A stretch of DNA of 64,000 bases from Pontixanthobacter gangjinensis (GCF_009827545.1 NZ_WTYS01000001.1:2691772-2755771); one strand, 5' to 3'. Counted from the first letter of the stretch, positions 24,922 to 34,479 are shown. Notes: a model not told the origin generated them from the sequence alone. Made by a program: numbers and translations.

Positions 24922-26895
24922 CTAGCGCTTTGGCCGCCAGCGGCGTTTGTGGGAATTTTCCAGAGACGAAGCATCCGCCACTTTGATACCTGCGCGCTTT
25001 TGACATTGTTCGCTGGCATACGATGCGAACTCGCCCAAAACCATTAGCGCCGCGGCACCAAATCCTATAAATTTGTCATCGCTATGGTCGGCTGGGCCTA
25101 GGGGCCTCTCATCTTCATCAGGCGACAAAGCTGCGTCCCAGAACCAATAGGCGTTGGTCCACCAATCAACCACATATTGCATCGGCAACAATGCGAGATG
25201 TTCCGATTGCAGCGAATTGCCCAAGGCCTTCAATTGGCTCCGTCCATCATCAGGCGAAATCTGCGTCCACGCTTTGGCTGCATAGGCAAAGGGCATGAGC
25301 GCTAGCTTAGCCGCACGCAACGCTGTGTTGCCATAAGTGGTGTGTTTGATGATAGAAATCGGTTTGGCAGGCATCGGTACGCTGCGCCGTTTCGCATCAT
25401 ATTCCTGCACCAGAGAAGCCGCTCTAACGCCGCTTTCAACCGCGCCTTCAACCGTTGCCATATCGACATTACTACGCGCCAAATCGCCAGCAAAAAACAA
25501 CCCAGGCAGAGTATCTGGATACGCCGGTGCCGGTCGCCAATCCCAACTGCCAACATCATTCAGAAACAGCGGATAATCCGCATTCGACCGGAAATAGGTT
25601 TTATCCCAATCCACATCGCAATCACGATCGCCATACTTTTTACCGACGTTGATCTCGGGGTAATATTGCTTGAGTTCCAGCAACATCGCTCTGACCATTT
25701 CCTCCGGTTCATTGCTCGGCAGGCCTTCTCCTTCAGAAGCCGCCAAAACCAGAGCGGTCTTTCCGTCAAATTTTGAAGCAGGCCATAATTGAGCGATATC
25801 TACCACCGACAGGCCGTATTTCGCTTTTGCGAGGCCGATGTTTTCGGCAGGAAAACCAGGCAATTTACGCTTCAGATAGAGGTTCAGCACCGGAATTGGC
25901 ACCGAACGCAGCCTGCGCGTCTGTGCCAGCGACGGTTCTCGCTTTACAATCCGGTCACCCGGACTGCTTTCATCCCCGCCGAAAATAAGCTCGCAAAGCG
26001 GAATATTGGGAAGCGCCATTACCACTGCATCAAAATGCTGCGATTTCTTCGCCGCCTTGCTGCCAGTCCTGCCCCATTCCAATTGCGTACCGCTATCCAC
26101 CAAGCGCACGCTGGAAACCTCAGTCGACACTCGAACATCGGCGCCCAGCGTTGCCAACAATTCAGCGATCGGTGCGATTAAAGCGTCTTGCAGGCTATTC
26201 TTGAGCATATGCGCGAATGGCGCCCCATTGGGGAAGGACAAAGTATGCCGCAAGAAATCTTGATAGGTAGCTGCGGTGGTTTGCTCAGCCTTAATCGACC
26301 AGATTAGCTGGAGCATGTAATTCATCATTTCTGCAACCGGTTCTGTCGATGTGCTTGATGAATACAGAAAACCGTTCACGCTCAATTCGTCGAGCTGTTT
26401 GTAACCCTCTCGATTGAACGGATATCCAGCCAAATCGAGCGTGGAATATCCCATAAGCAGCATTTCGGCGGGCGACATAACCCCTGATTTCAGATTGGCA
26501 ATGATCGCGTCCATTTTCGTGGGATTGAACAATTCACGGTAGTCAGTTGAGCCTTGTTCGAGCATTTTGACGCCCGCCCGAGCGTCGAAATTGGCCTCTC
26601 GGCTGAGGCCCAATTCGTTCTCATAAAGGTCCCAGAAATTTTCGTACCAATCGCAGAACATGTGCGGGTAAACATCATGCTCGATCCCATTGACCCGGCG
26701 CGAAGACATGTTGCCGCCCAACCTCTCGTTACGTTCAAACAATGTGACCGAATATCCGGCGCGGAGAAGCTTTATTGCAGCGGTCAACCCAGCGATGCCG
26801 CCGCCGACGATCGCGATGGAGGTTTGGTTTGCGGACTTCTCTAATTCGGCCGTCTTCGCTTTGGCCGCCGCTTTGCGTTTAGCTGGACTATTCAT
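24922..26895 (-). CDS. Phytoene-desaturase-like FAD-dependent oxidoreductase with C-terminal extension
   Basis: A 657-aa flavoprotein of the amine-oxidase/phytoene-desaturase type. After a basic Ala/Lys-rich N terminus, the FAD-binding GGGIAGLTAAIKLLRAGYSV and ERNERLGGNMSSRRV (about 30-68) are clear, and the C-terminal FAD motif is PGLFFAGDLARSNVDMATVE (~490-510). Residues ~520-657 form an extension not expected in desaturases (PMQYVVDWWTNAYWFWDAAL). Its ATG overlaps the stop of the geranylgeranyl-reductase-like gene (ATGA at 26892-26895), so the two are translationally coupled. It may desaturate or dehydrogenate a polyisoprenoid; hydroxysqualene dehydroxylase or carotene desaturase chemistry are alternatives. 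Confidence 0.87.
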   Translation of the reverse strand: MNSPAKRKAAAKAKTAELEKSANQTSIAIVGGGIAGLTAAIKLLRAGYSVTLFERNERLGGNMSSRRVNGIEHDVYPHMFCDWYENFWDLYENELGLSREANFDARAGVKMLEQGSTDYRELFNPTKMDAIIANLKSGVMSPAEMLLMGYSTLDLAGYPFNREGYKQLDELSVNGFLYSSSTSTEPVAEMMNYMLQLIWSIKAEQTTAATYQDFLRHTLSFPNGAPFAHMLKNSLQDALIAPIAELLATLGADVRVSTEVSSVRLVDSGTQLEWGRTGSKAAKKSQHFDAVVMALPNIPLCELIFGGDESSPGDRIVKREPSLAQTRRLRSVPIPVLNLYLKRKLPGFPAENIGLAKAKYGLSVVDIAQLWPASKFDGKTALVLAASEGEGLPSNEPEEMVRAMLLELKQYYPEINVGKKYGDRDCDVDWDKTYFRSNADYPLFLNDVGSWDWRPAPAYPDTLPGLFFAGDLARSNVDMATVEGAVESGVRAASLVQEYDAKRRSVPMPAKPISIIKHTTYGNTALRAAKLALMPFAYAAKAWTQISPDDGRSQLKALGNSLQSEHLALLPMQYVVDWWTNAYWFWDAALSPDEDERPLGPADHSDDKFIGFGAAALMVLGEFASYASEQCQKRAGIKVADASSLENSHKRRWRPKR

Positions 26896-28388
26896 GAGCC
26901 GAATTCCATCTCAAACGGCCCTTTCAGCCGTGGGTTTTCTTTCTGAGTGAATGATGGGCCAAGTTTTGATGCCGCGTGAACAATATCGCCCAGCCAATCC
27001 ATGTGCCAGCCAACATCGGCGCTGACAGAGGCACGCCAGCCGCACTGCCACAGGTTCCAATCACCGACAAATCCATCCAGCGGCACCCCGCGACCAGCCA
27101 GCAAATCAGCGAGAACTGCTTTCCCTCCATCCAGAATATGCCGTGCAATCCCATACCAAATTTGCGCCGCCATCGCCGCTGGTTGGACATTCAACCCGCC
27201 GAACCCCGTTCCTGAAAGTCGAGCAAATTCGCGGTCATGCTGCGCCCGCTCGAAACCTTGCTGGGTCATGCTCAGGAAGAAATCGCCAAAATGGCGGTTG
27301 CGCATCATCGTTGCGTAGAAGCTGAGATACAGCATACCGTGATCGAAATAGGACCGAAAGTCCTGATCAAAACGGGCAAAGTCGGCCTGCTCGAACCGGC
27401 CACGCTCCAGCGCCTCAGCGATTGTCTTCGCACCAATGATGGAGGACTCCATGCCTTGCGTGATCCCCTCAGCTGTCATCGGATCAACAAATCCACCAGC
27501 GTCACCCACGAGCAATCCGCCCGCGAAATGATTGCGCGTAATCCCGCCATACATATGCACCGCGCCACCCAGAGGCTTGCTGCACATGGTCGCATTGGCA
27601 CATGAAGGATGACGGAATTTCAGGCGGTCTAGGCTTTCGCGAAAGCATTTCTGGAGCGAGATATCAAATCGTTCGGTCGTTTCGCTCAGCATTCCCATCC
27701 CAGCATTCGCGCGCCCATCACCAGCAGGAAAGACCCAGCCATACCCGGGGTAGTGATCCTCATCAAACCAGATACAGGCTTCGCTCTCATCCATCTCGAC
27801 CCCTTCGAGATAGACGCGCTGCGAAATGCCAATGTGCTTCTTATCATCGCGCCGCAGCCCAGCATGTGCAGCAACAACAGATTGGACTCCATCTGCGCCA
27901 ACCACAACGGGCGCAATTAATTCTGAAGTGCCCTTATTTGTCTTGGTTGTGACGCTCATCAGGCCGTTTTCACGGCGTACTTGCTTGACCGCGGCACCCT
28001 GAAAAACGCTTGCTCCGGCGCGCGCGGCGTTTTCAAGCAGTGCCGTGTCCAATTGATCCCTCGGCACCACATGCCCGTACGGCGGCATCGCCATTTCACC
28101 TTCGTAATAGGCCACTTCATTCTGATACGCGATGTGTGGTCCGTAATAGGCGCGGACTTTATTGATTGCAGTGCGTCCGCCAAGGTCCAATGCTTCGGTA
28201 CAGCCCATTTTGTCGATGATCCGCAGGCCAGCGGGCTCAACAAAATCTCCGCAGACTTTCTCTCTCGGGAAAGTGCTCCGTTCGATCACAGCAACCGATA
28301 TGCCACGCGATGCAAGCGACCAAGCCATCGTCGATCCCGATGGGCCACCGCCCACGACGATGACATCAAATCTGCCAGACGATTTCAT
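26892..28388 (-). CDS. Geranylgeranyl reductase family flavoprotein
   Basis: A 498-aa FAD protein of the geranylgeranyl reductase family, which saturates double bonds in prenyl chains. FAD is bound by VIVVGGGPSGSTMAWSLASR and ERSTFPREKVCGD (residues ~9-48); the family motif YPGYGWVFPAGDGRANAGMG (~215-235) and the second FAD motif GLLVGDAGGFVDPMTAEGI (~295-315) are present. Typical members are about 400 aa; here the last ~100 residues are an extra Trp-rich region (GDWNLWQCGWRASVSADVGW). It is the first gene of the five-gene left-pointing cluster, and about 170 bases of non-coding sequence separate it from the preceding terminator. The substrate is unknown. Confidence 0.88.
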   Translation of the reverse strand: MKSSGRFDVIVVGGGPSGSTMAWSLASRGISVAVIERSTFPREKVCGDFVEPAGLRIIDKMGCTEALDLGGRTAINKVRAYYGPHIAYQNEVAYYEGEMAMPPYGHVVPRDQLDTALLENAARAGASVFQGAAVKQVRRENGLMSVTTKTNKGTSELIAPVVVGADGVQSVVAAHAGLRRDDKKHIGISQRVYLEGVEMDESEACIWFDEDHYPGYGWVFPAGDGRANAGMGMLSETTERFDISLQKCFRESLDRLKFRHPSCANATMCSKPLGGAVHMYGGITRNHFAGGLLVGDAGGFVDPMTAEGITQGMESSIIGAKTIAEALERGRFEQADFARFDQDFRSYFDHGMLYLSFYATMMRNRHFGDFFLSMTQQGFERAQHDREFARLSGTGFGGLNVQPAAMAAQIWYGIARHILDGGKAVLADLLAGRGVPLDGFVGDWNLWQCGWRASVSADVGWHMDWLGDIVHAASKLGPSFTQKENPRLKGPFEMEFGS

Positions 28389-28559
28389 AAATTGCCCCCA
28401 AGGAGGCTGACACCTTAGTCATGCCGCCTCATCTTCAAGCTGGCGCGGCCATCCACTCTTTGCAAGCGGATTTAGTGAGATTTTTTACAAAATGCGCTGC
28501 TCAAACTCATGATTTGCGCAGTCGTTGGATCGTTTACATCTCAAACTCTTCTGGCAAGC

Positions 28560-28599
28560 AAAAAGCCGAGCAGATCCCTTGAGAGAGCTGCTCGGCTTT
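28560..28599 (-). terminator. Rho-independent terminator of the 84-aa protein gene
   Basis: AGCCGAGCAG pairs with CTGCTCGGCT; on the minus strand the stem is followed by TTTTT. It lies about 40 bases after the stop of the small protein gene. Confidence 0.8.
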
Positions 28600-28638
28600 G
28601 AGAACTGCTTCATGCGCCTGTATTCAGGCGCGCTCATT

Positions 28639-28893
28639 TCAGACAGTATTTGGAATTGGGGCTGGATCAACCTTGATCTCGACATTGGACGGAGTATTGC
28701 CCGCGTTCTTCTTTTCGGCGAACTTCTTGAACGCATATCCACCCACGGCGACAGCAGCCATCGCGGGCAGGCTCATCCGCCGAAGCAGAATGGTGGATGC
28801 CACACCAATGGCGGCGCCTGCTGGACCACCGATGTTGCGTGTTTGCTGTGCTGCTTTCGAACCAATAAAGGCCCCCAGAATTTTGCCGAACAT
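28639..28893 (-). CDS. Small conserved hypothetical protein with glycine-rich hydrophobic segments
   Basis: An 84-aa protein, MFGKILGAFIGSKAAQQTRN..., with two Gly/Ala-rich hydrophobic segments (about 3-12 with 22-35, and 42-55) and a charged, Pro-rich tail. It may be a small membrane-associated protein of the glycine-zipper kind. A good start context (AAGGAGA upstream) and its own terminator support that it is real. No function can be assigned. Confidence 0.65.
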   Translation of the reverse strand: MFGKILGAFIGSKAAQQTRNIGGPAGAAIGVASTILLRRMSLPAMAAVAVGGYAFKKFAEKKNAGNTPSNVEIKVDPAPIPNTV

Positions 28894-29022
28894 TTGAATC
28901 TCCTTGTTGCCTTATCAACAGGTTAATTGAAGGTTTGTTCCGTATTCTTATAAGTTTTTGCAGCCTGGCCCCGGATCGCCTCGCCTCCATCGCGAAGCTG
29001 CGCGGTTTTCTTTGGCTTTGGA

Positions 29023-29658
29023 TTATTCGGCCAATAGCTCGATCATAACCTCATTGCGCCGCATTGGACCCGGCACCCACGGCGCATCGTAAAATGCATA
29101 AGTAGCGTCACCAGCCGTTTCCATGCCTTGCTCAACCAAATATGTCTGTAGTTCCTTTGTGCGCGCATCGAGCGAGGCCATTCCGCCGCGACCCGAGAAC
29201 CTGATCGCCGCAAATTTTCGCGCGGGAATCTCTCTTATCTCCACCTCAGAATTGGCCGGTCTTGGTAAAGTCATCATCGTATATTCGGACGGCATGATGA
29301 AGCGGACTTGCCAAACACCATCGGTTTGCTGCTGAGTGACCGGAGCGGTCATGGCAATGTCTTCGCTCGCCGGCTGTTGCGTCACGGGCGAAGTCATAGC
29401 GATTTCTTGCGAGGCGATATTGTTGCCGAAGATGTAGTCAGCGATGATTCGGAAGCCACGGTTCATCGCTGTGCTGCGGTCGCCTGTCACCTTAGCTTCA
29501 GCGACGATCATCGGTTCATATGCGCGGATCTCGATATTGCCTGCCGTCTGGAGGATAGCATAGGCTGGCTCCTCCACGTCATTAGCCGCAGCGCCCCATG
29601 AGACTGCACCGGCCGCAAGAACTCCAATTGCCGCAAATGCGGCCCAGCGCTTTTTCAT
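29023..29658 (-). CDS. SOUL family heme-binding protein
   Basis: A 211-aa exported protein. An N-terminal signal peptide/anchor (KKRWAAFAAIGVLAAGAVSW) precedes a SOUL/HBP domain with typical features: IEIRAYEPMIVAEAKV, GFRIIADYIFGNN, EIAMTSPVTQQ repeated as DIAMTAPVTQQ, VRFIMPSEYT and the C-terminal MRRNEVMIEL. SOUL proteins bind heme or other tetrapyrroles, although bacterial roles are unclear. Length and domain order are normal. Confidence 0.9.
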   Translation of the reverse strand: MKKRWAAFAAIGVLAAGAVSWGAAANDVEEPAYAILQTAGNIEIRAYEPMIVAEAKVTGDRSTAMNRGFRIIADYIFGNNIASQEIAMTSPVTQQPASEDIAMTAPVTQQQTDGVWQVRFIMPSEYTMMTLPRPANSEVEIREIPARKFAAIRFSGRGGMASLDARTKELQTYLVEQGMETAGDATYAFYDAPWVPGPMRRNEVMIELLAE

Positions 29659-29700
29659 AATTCATTACCTTAAGGACTGTGTCCCTTTTGGAATGGCCAA

Positions 29701-29955
29701 TCACTCCATTGGTTCCGTCGGGTAAGATCGAGCAGCCGCTCTTGCTTGCCGTGAACGTTCAGCTTCTGCACTGAAACTTCGTGGCTGTGCACCAGCATTT
29801 CCTTCCGCGAAGATCACAACATCGCCTGGCGCGATTTCATCCGCTGCATATTGGTCCCACGCTTCATGGATCGCATCCGGCTCCCCCCAAATACGAACTG
29901 CGTTCCAGTATCGGTCATCGCGAAAACCGACAAAATGCAGCAAAGAACGAGTCAT
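29701..29955 (-). CDS. Small conserved hypothetical protein
   Basis: An 84-aa protein starting [20 protein letters not shown], a sequence I associate with a short conserved protein of Sphingomonadales of unknown function. It contains a compact alpha/beta-looking core ([33 protein letters not shown]). An upstream in-frame ATG at 30024 would overlap the serS start region; 29955 is preferred because the conserved part begins there, though neither start has a strong ribosome site. It is divergent from serS. Confidence 0.65.
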   Translation of the reverse strand: MTRSLLHFVGFRDDRYWNAVRIWGEPDAIHEAWDQYAADEIAPGDVVIFAEGNAGAQPRSFSAEAERSRQARAAARSYPTEPME

Positions 29956-30018
29956 CAGCGTAGGATTAGGGCCGGCGGGCGCTTGAGGCCAATTCAAAAC
30001 GAGTCCATAGCGCGGTGC

Positions 30019-31311
30019 ATGCATGACATTCGTTTTATCCGAGACAATCCCGAAGCATTCGATGGGGCGTTAGCTAGGCGCGGGATCGAGCCTGTATCGG
30101 CCGCCCTTCTTGACTTGGACGAGCGCAAGCGCGCCGTCGCAACCAAAATGCAGATCACTCAAAGCCGCCGCAACGAGGCCTCGAAGCTGATCGGTCAGGC
30201 GATGGGCAAAGGCGACAAGGAAGCCGCTGAAGTGCTCAAGGCAGAAGTCGCCGAACTCAAGACAATTTTGCCGGTGTTGGAAGAAGAAGACCGGCAACTT
30301 TCCGCACAATTGCAAGACGCATTGTCGGTTCTTGCTAACCTGCCTGCCGATGATGTCCCTGACGGCGAAGATGAAGAGGGAAATGTAGAAATTGCGCGTT
30401 GGGGGACTTTGCGCGATTTTGATTTCGCACCGCAAGAGCACGCCGATATGGGACCAGTGCTAGGCCTAGATTTCGAAACGGGCACGAAGCTATCCGGTGC
30501 GCGGTTCACTTTTTTGCGCGGCCAGATGGCGCGGTTGCACCGTGCGCTTGGCCAATTCATGCTCAATCATCAGACAGGCGCAAATGGCTACATCGAATGC
30601 GCCCCGCCCGTGCTTGTGCGTGACGAGGCCATGTATGGCACAGACAAATTACCTAAATTTGCAGAGGATTCCTTTCAAACTACAGAGGGCCGCTGGCTTA
30701 TTCCAACCGCCGAAGTCAGTTTAACCGCTTCGGTCCAGGGCGAAATATTGGACGATGCCAAGCTGCCAATTCGTATGACAGCCCTGACGCTTTGCTTCCG
30801 CAGCGAAGCTGGTTCTGCTGGCAAGGACACACGCGGCTTCATCCGCCAGCACCAATTTGAGAAATGCGAACTGGTCAGCGTGGTTCGTCCCGAAGACAGC
30901 GAAGCCGAGCATGAACGGATGACCAGATGCGCAGAGGAAATTCTGGAAGCGCTCGAGTTGCCCTACCGCAAATTGTTGCTTTGCACCGGCGATATGGGTT
31001 TTGGCGCGCGCAAGACATACGATCTGGAGGTCTGGCTGCCAGGGCAAGGAGCGTATCGCGAGATCAGCTCTTGCTCCAACACTGGCGATTTTCAGGCGCG
31101 GCGGATGAATACGCGTTACCGGCCGGTCAAGGATGGCGTGGCGGAAAAGAAGACCGAATTTCCTCATACGCTGAATGGTTCTGGCTTGGCCGTCGGACGA
31201 ACCCTCGTGGCGGTCCTCGAGAATTACCAACAGGCGGATGGAAGCGTTTCAATCCCAGCCGTCTTGCACCCGTATATGGGCGGGATTACAACGCTAAATC
31301 CGGAGAGCTGA
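30019..31311 (+). CDS. serS: Seryl-tRNA synthetase
   Basis: A 430-aa class II aminoacyl-tRNA synthetase that charges tRNA-Ser. The N-terminal coiled-coil arm (residues ~1-110) starts [20 protein letters not shown] and has the heptad-rich [20 protein letters not shown]; the catalytic domain has the motif 2 region [20 protein letters not shown] and [11 protein letters not shown], and motif 3 [16 protein letters not shown]. The ATG at 30019 matches the conserved N terminus; the frame is open further upstream without a good start. Its stop overlaps the surE start in TGATG. Confidence 0.97.
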   Translation: MHDIRFIRDNPEAFDGALARRGIEPVSAALLDLDERKRAVATKMQITQSRRNEASKLIGQAMGKGDKEAAEVLKAEVAELKTILPVLEEEDRQLSAQLQDALSVLANLPADDVPDGEDEEGNVEIARWGTLRDFDFAPQEHADMGPVLGLDFETGTKLSGARFTFLRGQMARLHRALGQFMLNHQTGANGYIECAPPVLVRDEAMYGTDKLPKFAEDSFQTTEGRWLIPTAEVSLTASVQGEILDDAKLPIRMTALTLCFRSEAGSAGKDTRGFIRQHQFEKCELVSVVRPEDSEAEHERMTRCAEEILEALELPYRKLLLCTGDMGFGARKTYDLEVWLPGQGAYREISSCSNTGDFQARRMNTRYRPVKDGVAEKKTEFPHTLNGSGLAVGRTLVAVLENYQQADGSVSIPAVLHPYMGGITTLNPES

Positions 31312-32069
31312 TGCGCATTCTGCTGACCAATGATGATGGTATCTTCGCCCCCGGACTGACAGTTCTTGAAGAGATTGCCGCCCAGTTCAGCGATGATGTG
31401 TGGATTTGCGCCCCGCATGAGGAACAATCGGGCGCTGGCCATTCGCTATCGCTCAACGCACCGGTCAGATTGCACAAACACGGCCCGCGCCGCTTTTCGG
31501 TCACTGGCACACCAACCGATTCAGTCACGCTGGCATTGCGCACCGTGCTGGACAGCCCGCCAGATGTCATTTTGTCGGGTGTCAATCGCGGCGCCAACCT
31601 TGGCGATGACATTACCTATTCGGGAACGGTTTCTGCAGCGATCGAAGGCGCGCTTGCAGGCATCCGCTCGATCGCCCTCAGCCAAGTGCTCGACAGGTCC
31701 GCAAACCACGAACAATTCGAGGCAACTCGTGAATGGGGGGCAAAGGCAATCGCGCCGCTGCTCGACACACCGCTGCCAGCGCGCACTTTGGTAAATGTAA
31801 ACTTTCCTCCATTTCCTGCCAATAAAGTTGCGGGGATTCGCGCCGTCCGGCAGGGTTTCCATGACTATTCGCGCGGCTCTGTGGTCGAAGGGCGAGACCC
31901 TCGCGGTCTGCCTTATTACTGGTTCGGGCTGCACGCGATTGAGCACACACTCGATCACGGGACAGATTTGGAAGCAATTGATGAAGGGTTTGTCTCGGTT
32001 ACACCGCTGCAATTGGACCTGACGCATCACGCTTCGCTCGATGCTTTGGCTGGGAGATATACAGTATGA
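31311..32069 (+). CDS. surE: 5'/3'-nucleotidase SurE
   Basis: A 252-aa survival protein E, a metal-dependent phosphatase of nucleoside monophosphates. The metal-binding [15 protein letters not shown] at the N terminus, PHEEQSGAGHSLSL, the PTDSV segment and LSGVNRGANLGDDITYSGTV (second metal site) are all present. It overlaps serS by one base and the following LysM/M23 gene by ATGA, so the three form a tight operon, an order often seen in alphaproteobacteria. Confidence 0.96.
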   Translation: MRILLTNDDGIFAPGLTVLEEIAAQFSDDVWICAPHEEQSGAGHSLSLNAPVRLHKHGPRRFSVTGTPTDSVTLALRTVLDSPPDVILSGVNRGANLGDDITYSGTVSAAIEGALAGIRSIALSQVLDRSANHEQFEATREWGAKAIAPLLDTPLPARTLVNVNFPPFPANKVAGIRAVRQGFHDYSRGSVVEGRDPRGLPYYWFGLHAIEHTLDHGTDLEAIDEGFVSVTPLQLDLTHHASLDALAGRYTV

Positions 32070-32854
32070 TACGCTTGGCTCACAAATTGGTATTGCTGGC
32101 CGCGGCACCTTTGCTTCTCGCGGCGGGTGACCCTGCATCCGAAACCGAACACACTGTCGAATCCGGCGAAACGCTTGGCGGGATCGCGGGTCGCGCAAAA
32201 GTGCCCGCGGCTGTAATCGCCGCCGCCAATGGTCTTCGCGAGCCCTACAATTTGCGCGACGGCCAAGTTTTGCAGATACCCCGCCAACGCGTCCATGTTG
32301 TGAAGGGTGGCGACACGGGCTTCGGGATCGCGCAAAAATATGGCGTACCATTTTCAAACATTGCCATCGCGAACGGGTTGGAAGAACCATACGATCTTGC
32401 CACCGGAAAGAGGCTAATTATCCCCGCAGTGTTAAAAGCGGCTCCTATCACTCAACAGACGGCGATCAGCACCACTCCCTATTTTCGCTGGCCGCATGAT
32501 GGACGCGTCATGCTTGGCTTTGCCTTGCGCGCAGATGGCGGCGGTCATGATGGGCTCGATTTCGAAGCCAATCTGGGTGATATGATTCGCGCATCATCAT
32601 CGGGCACCGTCGTTTTCGCCGATGATGAGCCCAAGCGGTTTGGACGTTTGGTCGTAATCGACCATGGTAATGGCTGGCGCACCCGTTATGGCCATTTGCA
32701 ACGCATGACGGTAAACTTGGGCGATGTCGTTAAGACTGGCGAGCGGATTGGCACCGCAGGCCAAGCAGGAATCGCAACCCGCCCCGAACTTCATTTTGAA
32801 ATCATGAAAGATAACAAGCGGATTGACCCCAAGGCCAAGCTGCCGCAACGCTAA
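32066..32854 (+). CDS. LysM and M23 (LytM) domain murein hydrolase factor, NlpD-like
   Basis: A 262-aa exported protein. A signal peptide (LVLLAAAPLLLAAGD) is followed by two LysM modules (about 27-72 and 74-120) for peptidoglycan binding, and an M23 domain (~145-255). Zinc ligands His161 and Asp165 (HDGLDFE) and His243 are kept, as is YGHL, but the catalytic His of the HxH motif is Glu241 (PELHFEI). It therefore probably lacks endopeptidase activity and may activate an amidase as NlpD and EnvC do. Operon with surE. Confidence 0.9.
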   Translation: MIRLAHKLVLLAAAPLLLAAGDPASETEHTVESGETLGGIAGRAKVPAAVIAAANGLREPYNLRDGQVLQIPRQRVHVVKGGDTGFGIAQKYGVPFSNIAIANGLEEPYDLATGKRLIIPAVLKAAPITQQTAISTTPYFRWPHDGRVMLGFALRADGGGHDGLDFEANLGDMIRASSSGTVVFADDEPKRFGRLVVIDHGNGWRTRYGHLQRMTVNLGDVVKTGERIGTAGQAGIATRPELHFEIMKDNKRIDPKAKLPQR

Positions 32855-32860
32855 TCTGCA

Positions 32861-33961
32861 ATGAATGAACAAATCGACCGGATAGTTACAGGCGGCAGCG
32901 GACGGCGTGTGCGGGGACCAAAGTTCCAGCCGTTAAGGCGTGCGTCACGCGTTCCGGTTTGGGGCGATCTTGCTATCCGTCTCGGCCTCGCGATTTTCCT
33001 GCTGGCGATAGTGGTCGTCATACATTGGTGGGACCGAGAGGGCTTGGTCGACAATCTGGATGGTGAAGTTAGCTTCACCGATGTCGTCTATTTCACGATG
33101 ATCTCTGTCACCACGACCGGATTTGGCGATATAGCCCCGATCAGCGACCGGGCGCGGATGGTGGAGGCGATAATTGTCACTCCTATTCGCTTTGCCGTAT
33201 TCTTCATTTTTGTGGGCACCGCCTATAATTTCATTATCAAACGCAGCTGGGAGAAATTTCGCATGGCGCGCATTCAGGAAAAGCTGTCCGACCACATCGT
33301 TGTATTGGGATATGGCGTCTCCGGCTCTGAGTCGGTCAGCGAGCTGATCGAACGCGGAACCGACCCGAGTGATATCGTGGTTATTGATCCCAGCGAAGAA
33401 CGCCTGATCGAAGCCGAAAAGCTTGGTTGCAATATTATGGCTGGCGACTCCACGCGCAACGAGATCCTAAATGCTGTTCGGATTACCAAAGCTCGCAATG
33501 TGCTCGTTTCGGCAGGCCGCGATGACACCTCGATCTTGATCGTGCTTACCGTCCGGCAGCTTGCCCCCAAAGTGCCGATAAGCGTAGTTGTGCGAGCTGA
33601 TGACAATGAGTCTCTTGCTCGTCAGGCAGGAGCCGACAATGTCATCAATCCGGTGCGGTTCACCGGCCTGCTGCTCGCCGGGTCCGCCAAGGGCGCGCAC
33701 ATAGCCGATTATCTTGCCGATCTCGCTTCGGTCACGGGCCGGGTCCAACTGGTCGAGCGCGAAGTTACTGAAGAGGAATGCGGCTGCGCGATCACCGACC
33801 TTGGGACCGGCGGTCGCGGCTTGCGCGTTTACCGCGACGGTAAAGTGCTCGGCTTTTGGGAAGACGAATGCCAGAACCTTCTAAAAGGTGACATTATCGT
33901 CGAAATCGTCCCAACCGAAAACGGCGAAAAGCGGGGTGATGGTCACAACGGCCGCAAATGA
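32861..33961 (+). CDS. Two-transmembrane potassium channel with RCK (TrkA-N) domain
   Basis: A 366-aa ion channel subunit. Two transmembrane helices (about 38-56 and 105-125) flank the pore loop, whose selectivity filter is TTTGFGD (residues ~86-92). The C-terminal cytosolic part is an RCK/TrkA-N domain beginning HIVVLGYGVSGSESV (Rossmann fold) with VVIDPSEERLIEAEKLGCNI and VRADDNESLARQAGADNVINP; a TrkA-C-like segment follows (~290-350). Such channels assemble as tetramers and gate potassium flow in response to bound ligand or ion. It starts six bases after the M23 gene stop. Confidence 0.92.
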   Translation: MNEQIDRIVTGGSGRRVRGPKFQPLRRASRVPVWGDLAIRLGLAIFLLAIVVVIHWWDREGLVDNLDGEVSFTDVVYFTMISVTTTGFGDIAPISDRARMVEAIIVTPIRFAVFFIFVGTAYNFIIKRSWEKFRMARIQEKLSDHIVVLGYGVSGSESVSELIERGTDPSDIVVIDPSEERLIEAEKLGCNIMAGDSTRNEILNAVRITKARNVLVSAGRDDTSILIVLTVRQLAPKVPISVVVRADDNESLARQAGADNVINPVRFTGLLLAGSAKGAHIADYLADLASVTGRVQLVEREVTEEECGCAITDLGTGGRGLRVYRDGKVLGFWEDECQNLLKGDIIVEIVPTENGEKRGDGHNGRK

Positions 33962-33980
33962 CCCCGCTCTTCCAAAGTCG

Positions 33981-34385
33981 CTACGGCAAATACGCGTGGA
34001 CTGTCCCCATCGCGAGGTAGAAGATTAGCCAATATCCTGCGTCTATAAAGAAGAGCAATTTCGATTTTTGCGAGAACAGGTAATTTGTCCCGATCGCCGG
34101 AACAATGAAACCAAGTGCTACTCCGAATGCGGTCATAATCTTCGCAAACACAGACAGATCATAACCATAACTCGCGAAAGTATGCGCCATTGTCCAGCTG
34201 GCAAGCAGTGAAAATGCGAATGCTCCGCCATAAATCAGACCCATATTGCCTTCCTTGATCTGATCCTCGGTCAGGCCGACCGCGCCGATCCATTTCTTGC
34301 CCATCACCGGGCCATACCAGATTCCACCCACAACAAATCCCGCAAGTGCCCCCAGCACAATCGCCAGCCAGTTCACATCAAACAT
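33981..34385 (-). CDS. DUF1761 family membrane protein
   Basis: A 134-aa protein with four hydrophobic segments (about 6-26, 50-70, 78-100 and 108-130) and the family marks [15 protein letters not shown] and [15 protein letters not shown]. Function unknown. It is convergent with the potassium channel gene and divergent from rimO. Confidence 0.85.
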   Translation of the reverse strand: MFDVNWLAIVLGALAGFVVGGIWYGPVMGKKWIGAVGLTEDQIKEGNMGLIYGGAFAFSLLASWTMAHTFASYGYDLSVFAKIMTAFGVALGFIVPAIGTNYLFSQKSKLLFFIDAGYWLIFYLAMGTVHAYLP

Positions 34386-34479
34386 ATCAATCTCCCTCCG
34401 CAGTGATCAGACCCAATCTGGTTTCTGTAGCGCAATCGAGCAATCGGGTGTAGGGCGCCCGAATTATTGGAACATTGGC

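Noticed and set aside
31521-32390. Open frame of 289 codons antisense to surE and the LysM/M23 gene
   Set aside because: Arg/Cys-rich translation with no motif; shadow of two strongly supported genes.
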